A stretch of 64,000 nt of DNA from Aquitalea aquatilis (lineage in GTDB: Bacteria > Pseudomonadota > Gammaproteobacteria > Burkholderiales > Chromobacteriaceae): positions 1,426,001-1,490,000 of the forward strand of contig NZ_CP039731.1 in NCBI RefSeq assembly GCF_005155025.1. The letters run 5' to 3'. How positions within the stretch are numbered: the first letter of the stretch is position 1; each line of letters begins with the position of its first letter. This document shows, in pieces, positions 55,878 to 64,000 of the stretch. A program made the translations under genes and the position numbers. Below the pieces are notes generated by a model that was given only the letters and a program-made list of their open reading frames with translations, did not search any database and was not told the origin of the DNA.

Positions 55878-56804
55878 ATGGAGCATTTCGATCTGCTGGC
55901 GGCCGATGGCCACCGCATTCATGGCTGCCGCTGGCTGCCACCCACCGGGCAGGCGCTACGCGCCGTGCTGCTGATCGCCCACGGCATGAGCGAATATGCC
56001 GCCCGTTATCAGCCGGTGGCACAGCTACTGGCGGCACAAGGCATTGCGGTCTACGCCCATGACCATCGCGGCCATGGCCCGCATGCCGCCCATCAGGGCT
56101 GGTTTGCCGCCGAGCATGGCTGGGACAAGGTGGTAGGCGATGTGGAATGCGTGCGCCGGCACGCAGCGGCGCAGCATCCGGACCAGCCCTTGCTGCTGTT
56201 CGGCCACAGCATGGGGTCCTTTATCGCGCGCAGTTATTTCCTGCAGTACGGTGACAAATTGTCGGGCTTGCTGTTGTCCGCCACCGGCTATCGCCAGCGC
56301 CCGCTGGCACGTGTGCTGCGTGCCGTGGCCAGGCTGGCAGGACGCTTGGGCGGCATGAATGCACCCAGCCGTTTCATGGCAAGGCTGGTGTTTGGCAGCT
56401 TCAATCTGGCTTTTATTCCCGCACGCACCAGCATGGACTGGCTGTCACGCGATCGTACGCAGGTGGATGCCTATATTGCTGATCCGCTGTGCGGCTTTGA
56501 TCCCACTCCCGGCTTATGGGTAGACCTGTTCGGCGGCATCATCGCGCTGGAGCAAGGAGAGGCCGCCGCCGCAGGGCGCTTGCCACGGCATTGTCCGGTG
56601 TATCTGCTGGCCGGTAGCCGCGATCCGGTCAGCCATGGCCGGCTGGCGCTGGGGCAGCTGGAAATCCGTTACCGCGATGCCGGGCTGATCGACATCCACA
56701 GCCACGTCTATCCGGGCGGTCGTCACGAAATGCTCAACGAGAGCAATCGCGCCGAGGTCGTACAGAATATGCAGGTGTGGCTGGACCGGGTGATCAAGCG
56801 CTAA
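55878..56804 (+). CDS. Alpha/beta hydrolase, monoacylglycerol-lipase-like
   Basis: A 308-residue serine hydrolase (Hydrolase_4 type). It has LLIAHGMSEYAARY (oxyanion hole, about 33-46), HDHRGHGPH, the nucleophile elbow GHSMG (about 110-114), LLAGSRDPVS with the candidate acid near 254, and GRHEMLNE with the catalytic His near 285. This set fits monoacylglycerol lipases and lysophospholipases. No signal peptide. CGAGGAAAAC precedes the ATG. Confidence 0.87.
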   Translation: MEHFDLLAADGHRIHGCRWLPPTGQALRAVLLIAHGMSEYAARYQPVAQLLAAQGIAVYAHDHRGHGPHAAHQGWFAAEHGWDKVVGDVECVRRHAAAQHPDQPLLLFGHSMGSFIARSYFLQYGDKLSGLLLSATGYRQRPLARVLRAVARLAGRLGGMNAPSRFMARLVFGSFNLAFIPARTSMDWLSRDRTQVDAYIADPLCGFDPTPGLWVDLFGGIIALEQGEAAAAGRLPRHCPVYLLAGSRDPVSHGRLALGQLEIRYRDAGLIDIHSHVYPGGRHEMLNESNRAEVVQNMQVWLDRVIKR

Positions 56805-56815
56805 CGCAGCTGGTT

Positions 56816-57184
56816 TCAGACGGGGTGGGCGACATGCCACAGCCAGGCTATCCAGCCGCCCCAGGCCAGCCAGTGCAGCAGCACGATCAGCCAGAATGTC
56901 AGCTGGTAGCTGCGCTTGCTCGACTTGTGCTGCAGCCAGTGTTGCCCCAGCAAACCACCCGGCCAGCCGCCCAGCAGCTCCAGCCAATGCAATAGTTTTT
57001 CCGGCGTGCGGCGACCATGGTGAATAGCCTGGCGCTTGTCCCAGCCATACACGGCAAAGGTCAGCACACTCATGCCGAGGTAAAACAACAGCGGCCAGAA
57101 CAGACTGTGGGTGAGTGCAAAGCTACCGGCCGCCAGCAAGGGCGGCAGGGCAAGCAGATTGGCGAGTGGGCGGGGTAGGGACAT
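56816..57184 (-). CDS. DUF1294 family membrane protein
   Basis: A 122-residue protein with about three membrane helices and the DUF1294 signature: VYGWDKRQAIHHGRRTPEKLLHWLELLGGWPGGLLGQ (residues about 46-82, quoted in part from its conserved core WDK, RRTPE and GGWPG). Some family members are fused to a cold-shock domain; this one is not. The start at 57182-57184 was chosen for GGAAGC upstream and because the longer in-frame version is not membrane-like. Convergent with the hydrolase gene. Confidence 0.82.
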   Translation of the reverse strand: MSLPRPLANLLALPPLLAAGSFALTHSLFWPLLFYLGMSVLTFAVYGWDKRQAIHHGRRTPEKLLHWLELLGGWPGGLLGQHWLQHKSSKRSYQLTFWLIVLLHWLAWGGWIAWLWHVAHPV

Positions 57185-57305
57185 GGTGCTTCCGAGCAAA
57201 AAACACAGTGTAAGCAGCCTGCCAGCGCACGCCAAGCAGGGAGCATCGCCTACTGCTGGACCAGCAGCCTGCGCTGCTGATGGTGAGCACCATGCAGGGT
57301 AGGGC

Positions 57306-58817
57306 TCATGATGCAGATAACCAGGGTGGTGCAACAAAGCCACCCAATACTTTTTCCAACTGGGCTGCGACATGCAGCAAGGCATCGTCTTGCCAGCGCT
57401 TGCCTATCAGTTGCACGCCGAAGGGCAGGCTATCGATGCAGCCGCTGGGCAGCACCACGACCGGGTTGCCGGTGACCGAGAACGGAACCGTCATGGACAG
57501 CGTTGCTTCCAGATAAGGCAGCATGCTGCTGCCAACCCTGACTCTGGGTGGAGGCCGGTGCGGTGGCATGGCCTGACCGGGATAGGGCTGGACCGGCGCT
57601 ACTGGGCAGAGCACGGCATCCCACTGATCCAGGAAGTTTTCCAGCGCGCTGATCAGTTGCTCGCGCTGGTTCAGCGCCTGGTTGTAGAGGTGCAGATCCA
57701 GCGCCAGTCCCCTGCTGAGACTGTGGGAAATCGCATGTCTGGTTGGCAGGACATGTCGTAGCCAGCTGCCCAGCTTGGCTTGCCAACCGGGCAGGCCAAG
57801 GCCGACCTCACTGCCGGCCAATAGGCCGAATGTTTCCCAAGCGGTATGGAGATCGAAGTCGGCTGGCGCGCAACGCACCACGTGCAGGCCGGCAGACCGG
57901 AGCCTTGTTTCCACCGCATGTAACCCAGCCTCAATCGCCGGGCTGCACGGCGTGGCGAAATCATCCCACAGTGCAAGGCTGAGTCCTGTCGGCGGCGCGA
58001 TGTCTGGCGTTAGCGCGGCCGGGGTAAATGGAATAACAGTCGAATCCATGCCATCTGGACCAGCAATCAGGCGATAGCCCAACTGCAAGTCGGCCACGCT
58101 GCGCGCCAGTACTCCCATCGACAGCATGTGCCACACACTGCGGCCGGTTTTGCCCAGATGAGCCGGCAGGTGAGGAATATGTCCGGTGCGAGGGATGCGG
58201 CCCTCGCTTGCTTTGAGCCCGGCAATGCCGCAGTAAGCGGCAGGGATACGGATGGAGCCGGCAAGATCACTGCCGATTTCCAGCAGAGAAAAGCCGGCGG
58301 CAATGGCAGCAGCCGCCCCGCCGGAGCTGCCGCCGGGTGTCCGCGCCAAGTCCCACGGATTGTGTGTGAGGCCGAATAGCGGGCTCCAGCAATGCGGTGC
58401 TCCAGCCAGTTCGGGCAGATTGCTTTTGCCCATCAGAATGGCACCGGCGGCACGCAATCGAGCTACCACGGTGGCATCTGCCGTGGGCTGATAGTGTTGC
58501 AAGGGCCGGAAACTGGCGGTGGTGCGCAGATCACGGGTACAGAAGCTATCCTTGATGCTGACCGGCAGCCCCTGCAGCGGCGGCAAGCGCATACCCCGCT
58601 CCCGGTACGTATCCATGGCAGATGCTGCTTGGCGTGCCGGCTCCCGGTTGAGGGTAATCAGCGCATTGAGCATGGGGTTGTACTGGTCAATGCGCTGCTG
58701 GCAGGCATCGACCAGCGCCGAAGTGGTCAAGCGGCCATCCTGTAGCTGTTGCAGGGCGGTGGTGGCGGTCAGCCTGCTCATGTCCAGCAGGGCGGAGGCA
58801 GCTAGCTTGTCTGGCAT
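57306..58817 (-). CDS. Amidase signature family protein
   Basis: A 503-residue amidase. The Ser-cisSer-Lys triad is visible: Lys in LPVSIKDSF (about 88), cis-Ser in GGSSGGAAAA (about 163), and nucleophilic Ser in GSDLAGSIRIP (about 187). Candidate activities include aliphatic, aryl or amino-acid amide hydrolysis; it is not obviously GatA since gatB/gatC are absent. GGAGAAG precedes the ATG. Monocistronic. Confidence 0.9.
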   Translation of the reverse strand: MPDKLAASALLDMSRLTATTALQQLQDGRLTTSALVDACQQRIDQYNPMLNALITLNREPARQAASAMDTYRERGMRLPPLQGLPVSIKDSFCTRDLRTTASFRPLQHYQPTADATVVARLRAAGAILMGKSNLPELAGAPHCWSPLFGLTHNPWDLARTPGGSSGGAAAAIAAGFSLLEIGSDLAGSIRIPAAYCGIAGLKASEGRIPRTGHIPHLPAHLGKTGRSVWHMLSMGVLARSVADLQLGYRLIAGPDGMDSTVIPFTPAALTPDIAPPTGLSLALWDDFATPCSPAIEAGLHAVETRLRSAGLHVVRCAPADFDLHTAWETFGLLAGSEVGLGLPGWQAKLGSWLRHVLPTRHAISHSLSRGLALDLHLYNQALNQREQLISALENFLDQWDAVLCPVAPVQPYPGQAMPPHRPPPRVRVGSSMLPYLEATLSMTVPFSVTGNPVVVLPSGCIDSLPFGVQLIGKRWQDDALLHVAAQLEKVLGGFVAPPWLSAS

Positions 58818-61153
<2,336 letters not shown>

Positions 61154-61181
61154 TCAGGCTGTGCTCCGGTCCTCATCATGA

Positions 61182-61211
61182 AAAATCCCCGCCAGCTGCT
61201 GCGGGGATTTT
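61182..61211. terminator. Bidirectional terminator between fadH and the TlpA-like gene
   Basis: An 11-bp stem AAAATCCCCGC/GCGGGGATTTT with an 8-nt loop has A and T runs on both sides and lies between convergent genes. Confidence 0.88.
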
Positions 61212-61232
61212 GCTTGCTGCTATGTAGTGTGC

Positions 61233-61721
61233 TTACAGAAAGTGGCGTAGCGTGTCTTCCAGATTCTTCTCGTTCAGCCGCCCCAGCAGGCTGCCCACCT
61301 GCTTGCCATTGCGATCCAGGATAATGCTGTAGGGCAGGGCACCGGCCGGGTTGCCCAGCGTGCGCAGCAGGCTCAGCGTATCGCTGTCGCCCAGTACGAT
61401 GGGGTAGCTGATTTTCAGCTGGCGGGCGAAGTTGTAGGTTTCCGTCTTGTTGTCCAGCGCAATGCCCACAACCTCCACCCCTTTGGGGGCCAGTCGTTCG
61501 CGCAGGGCATTGAGCATGGGCATTTCTTCGCGGCAGGGGCCGCACCAGGTCGCCCAGAAATTCACCAGCACCACTTTGCCTTGGTAAGCACGTAGCGAGA
61601 CGGAATTGCCGGTCTGGTCGGTGAAGCGGGTTTGCGCCAGCGTGGGGGCGGCCAGCGTGCTCAGTGGCAGCAGGCAGAGCAGGGCGGCCAGCAGGCTGGC
61701 GCGCAGGGTGGTCGGGCTCAT
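61233..61721 (-). CDS. TlpA/ResA-like periplasmic thiol-disulfide protein
   Basis: A 162-residue thioredoxin-fold protein exported by a signal peptide (about 1-25, ending LAAP). Active site WCGPC (about 62-66) in the strand VVLVNFWATWCGPC, with cis-Pro in GALPYSIILD. Such proteins reduce disulfides in the periplasm, often for cytochrome c assembly or protein repair. The start at 61719-61721 follows GGAGGCC. No cytochrome-assembly gene is adjacent. Confidence 0.92.
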   Translation of the reverse strand: MSPTTLRASLLAALLCLLPLSTLAAPTLAQTRFTDQTGNSVSLRAYQGKVVLVNFWATWCGPCREEMPMLNALRERLAPKGVEVVGIALDNKTETYNFARQLKISYPIVLGDSDTLSLLRTLGNPAGALPYSIILDRNGKQVGSLLGRLNEKNLEDTLRHFL

Positions 61722-62054
61722 GTGGCCTCCATCGTGAAGAGTGGCAAGTGGTAAGGGGAATTTCACCCGGATGGTTTTGGAGCAGCGGCCTGCGGCCAAG
61801 TTTCATGTCTGGCGGGCAAAATGCGGCCTGTTGCCCCGGTCGCTGCTGGCATATTGCGCCGGCAGGGTACTTGCATGGCAACGATACGCGCTTCATCCTG
61901 CAGGGTCGATGCGGCCGAGCCAGGCTGGCCAGTGTGGCATTATGCCAAACAGGATGAGCTGAAGCATTCCTTCATCCTGAAGGCTTGAATTCCCTGGCTC
62001 CAACCCCCACCATAGATCAATTCGCAGCAAGTCATCCACCGTCTAGGGGAACCC
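61722..62054. other. Intergenic region, 333 bases, before gshA
   Basis: Holds the divergent promoters of the TlpA-like gene and gshA. A 13-bp perfect palindrome TGGCATTATGCCA (61935-61947) contains TG-N-CATTAT, a possible weak extended -10 for gshA. A CCTTCA/TGAAGG dyad lies near 61970. No gene seen. Confidence 0.4.
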
Positions 62055-63338
62055 ATGACCGTCCCACATCTGTCCACTGCACTGACCGGCCCCCTGCTGG
62101 AACTGGAAAGTCGCATTCTTACCGCCCAGCCCCACATCGAGCACTGGTTCCGCAGTCAGTGGCATAACCACGCCGCACCGTTTTACGGCTCGGTCGACTT
62201 GCGCAACAGCGGTTTCAAGCTGGCCCCGGTGGACATGAATTTGTTTCCCGGCGGACACAACAATCTCAATCCGGATTTCCTGCCCTTGTCCATCCAGGCG
62301 GCGCAGGCTGCCGTGGAAAAGGTCTGTCCGGAAGCGCGCAGCATCTTGCTGATTCCGGAAAACCACACCCGCAATACCTTCTATCTGCAGAATGTGGCCA
62401 CACTGGTACACATTTTCGAGCAGGCCGGCCTCAAGGTACGGCTGGGCACGTTGAACCCGGAAATCACCGAAGTCACTGAGCTGACCAGCGCCGGCGGCGA
62501 CATCGTCAAACTGGAACCCATCCTGCGCCAGGGCAACCGCCTGAAGCTGGCCGACGGTTTCAACCCCTGCGTGGTACTGCTCAACAACGACTTGTCCGGT
62601 GGCATCCCCGATATCCTCAAGGATCTGGAGCAGAATCTGCTGCCGCCGCTGCATGCCGGCTGGGCCGTGCGCCGCAAGAGCAACCACTTCACTGCCTACG
62701 ACCAGGTGGCCGATCAGTTCGCGCAGCTGATTTCCATCGACCCGTGGATGATCAACCCCTACTTCGTCAACTGTAACGGGCTGGATTTCCATGCCCGCCA
62801 GGGCGAGGATGCACTGGCCGAATCCGTGGCCAGCACGCTGGACAAGATCGCCGCCAAATACCGTGAATACGGCATCAAGAACGACCCCTTTGTCATCGTC
62901 AAGGCCGATGCCGGCACCTATGGCATGGGCGTGATGAGCGTGAAGAGCCCGGAAGAAGTCATCGGCCTCAATCGCAAGGCGCGTAACAAGATGTCGGTGG
63001 TGAAAGAAGGGCTGGAAGTCTCCGAAGTCATCGTGCAGGAAGGGGTCTACACCTTCGAAACGGTAGAAGACGCCGTGGCCGAACCGGTGGTGTACATGAT
63101 GGACCGTTTCGTCACCGGTGGTTTCTACCGCGTGCATACCGGCCGTGGCATTGACGAAAACCTCAACGCACCGGGCATGCAGTTTGTGCCGCTGTCGTTT
63201 GAAACCCCCTGCCTGCCGGACAAGCATGGCTCGCCGGACTGTGCGCCCAACCGCTTCTATGCCTACGGCGTGATTGCCCGCCTGGCGCTGCTGGCAGCCG
63301 CGCTGGAGCTGGAAAACACCGACCCCGAGCGCGACTGA
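62055..63338 (+). CDS. gshA: Glutamate--cysteine ligase, proteobacterial GshA type
   Basis: A 427-residue enzyme that makes gamma-glutamylcysteine, the first step of glutathione synthesis. The sequence matches the alternative GshA family of beta- and some gammaproteobacteria, unrelated in sequence to E. coli GshA. Conserved segments: PHIEHWFRSQW, VDMNLFPGGHNNLN, ENHTRNTFY, VKADAGTYGMGVMSV and FVTGGFYRVHT. AGGGGAA precedes the ATG. gshB is not in the window. Confidence 0.93.
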   Translation: MTVPHLSTALTGPLLELESRILTAQPHIEHWFRSQWHNHAAPFYGSVDLRNSGFKLAPVDMNLFPGGHNNLNPDFLPLSIQAAQAAVEKVCPEARSILLIPENHTRNTFYLQNVATLVHIFEQAGLKVRLGTLNPEITEVTELTSAGGDIVKLEPILRQGNRLKLADGFNPCVVLLNNDLSGGIPDILKDLEQNLLPPLHAGWAVRRKSNHFTAYDQVADQFAQLISIDPWMINPYFVNCNGLDFHARQGEDALAESVASTLDKIAAKYREYGIKNDPFVIVKADAGTYGMGVMSVKSPEEVIGLNRKARNKMSVVKEGLEVSEVIVQEGVYTFETVEDAVAEPVVYMMDRFVTGGFYRVHTGRGIDENLNAPGMQFVPLSFETPCLPDKHGSPDCAPNRFYAYGVIARLALLAAALELENTDPERD

Positions 63339-63342
63339 GGCC

Positions 63343-64000
63343 ATGAAGCAGCTGCGCGGCCTGTTGCTACTGCTGTTGCCCATGCTGGCAACAGCAGCCA
63401 GCTTTGACTGCAGCAAGGCGGCGAGTGCTACCGAGCAGGCCATTTGCAGCCAGCCGGCGCTATCGGCGCTGGACGAGCAATTGGCCGCTGCCTATCGACA
63501 GCACAATCAGCAAGGCCTGCTGCAGGACAATCAGCGCCAGTGGCTGGCCGGACCGCGCGCCGAGTGCAAGGCCGATGTTGCCTGCCTGCAAAGCCGTTAT
63601 CAGCAGCGGCTGGAGCAATTGCAGGGTGCAACGCTGATCCGTCAGCGCATCGACAATGCCGCGCCGGCCTATCGCTTTGATATCAGCTTGATCAACTGGG
63701 GCGAACGCGACTGGGCGGCCGAAGGCCCGGCGCTGATCAACATCATCGACAAGCGCAGCCAGCGCCAGCTGCAGCAGCTGCGGCTGGACAATGTGTATAT
63801 GGCGCGTGGCGACGATGGTAAGCCGCTGGTCAATTCGGCGCGGCTGTATGATTTTCAGGGCGTGATCAATGTGGCTGACTTCGACTTTGATGGCCATGCC
63901 GATTTCGCCGTACAGAACGGCAATGACGGCCCCTATGGCGGCCCCACCTATAGCGTGTATCTCTACGACAGCACCAGCAAGCAGTTTGTATTGAGCGATG
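63343..64000 (+). CDS. Secreted LprI-like domain protein, C terminus outside the window
   Basis: A plus-strand frame starting 4 bases after the gshA stop, open to the end of the window (219 residues visible). Signal peptide about 1-18 (ATA-type site), then a DUF1311/LprI-type domain (about 20-85) with paired cysteines: FDCSKAASATEQAIC, ECKADVACL and the LAAAYRQ motif. LprI proteins bind lysozyme. The following part (about 100-219) has DFDFDGHADFAVQNGNDGPYGG, a calcium-binding-like repeat seen in XAC2610-type proteins. Function unproven. Confidence 0.75.
   Translation, partial: MKQLRGLLLLLLPMLATAASFDCSKAASATEQAICSQPALSALDEQLAAAYRQHNQQGLLQDNQRQWLAGPRAECKADVACLQSRYQQRLEQLQGATLIRQRIDNAAPAYRFDISLINWGERDWAAEGPALINIIDKRSQRQLQQLRLDNVYMARGDDGKPLVNSARLYDFQGVINVADFDFDGHADFAVQNGNDGPYGGPTYSVYLYDSTSKQFVLSD

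Overview
The window is a GC-rich stretch of bacterial chromosome coding almost end to end. Its gene set points to a betaproteobacterium of the order Neisseriales, most likely Chromobacteriaceae (Chromobacterium, Aquitalea, Vogesella or a close relative). The markers are a proteobacterial-type GshA, a DUF3460 protein, a maf-rng pair, sbp-cysTWA, tolRAB-pal-cpoB and a SiaABC-type signalling module. The taxon is inferred from protein character; no rRNA or tRNA gene was seen.

Layout. 0-7 kb (mostly minus strand): the start of a secreted protein, a glutamine-synthetase-family enzyme, a chemoreceptor, a DUF2252 protein and an alpha/beta hydrolase. A cluster of DnaA-box-like nonamers follows, then two small envelope proteins. 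7-11 kb: proA and a siaA-siaB-siaC phospho-switch without siaD. 11-16.5 kb: prpE, a second chemoreceptor and a DUF3422 membrane protein. 16.9-20.8 kb: the sulfate/thiosulfate importer sbp-cysT-cysW-cysA. 20.9-28.7 kb (minus): a PiT phosphate transporter, a DciA-family protein, two AT-richer orphan fimbrial adhesin-like genes, and an ABC importer with a fused permease and no binding protein.

29-46 kb (mostly plus): secA, maf, rng, cysE, a DUF1835 protein, a 2-oxoglutarate oxygenase, a lipoprotein overlapping a solitary flgH, a 75-residue protein, a periplasmic solute-binding protein, uvrD, two response regulators and a diguanylate cyclase. 46-51 kb: an O-methyltransferase and a Tol-Pal operon that starts at tolR and lacks tolQ. 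51-55 kb: a CPBP protease and purE-purK-purC. 55-64 kb: an acetyltransferase, a lipase-like hydrolase, a DUF1294 protein, an amidase, fadH behind a promoter that contains a 16-bp palindrome, a TlpA-like thioredoxin, gshA and the start of an LprI-like protein.

How it works together. Most genes are housekeeping: sulfur uptake and cysteine/glutathione synthesis, purine synthesis, protein export, envelope integrity and DNA repair. Signalling genes (two chemoreceptors, Sia, REC-TPR, LytTR, GGDEF) suggest a motile, biofilm-forming bacterium. No CRISPR array, prophage, transposase or plasmid gene was found. The most unusual items are the DnaA-box cluster, two diverged copies of an intergenic palindromic repeat, the CBS-type SiaA without SiaD, the fadH operator-promoter, the tolQ-less tol operon and the orphan flgH and fimbrial genes.
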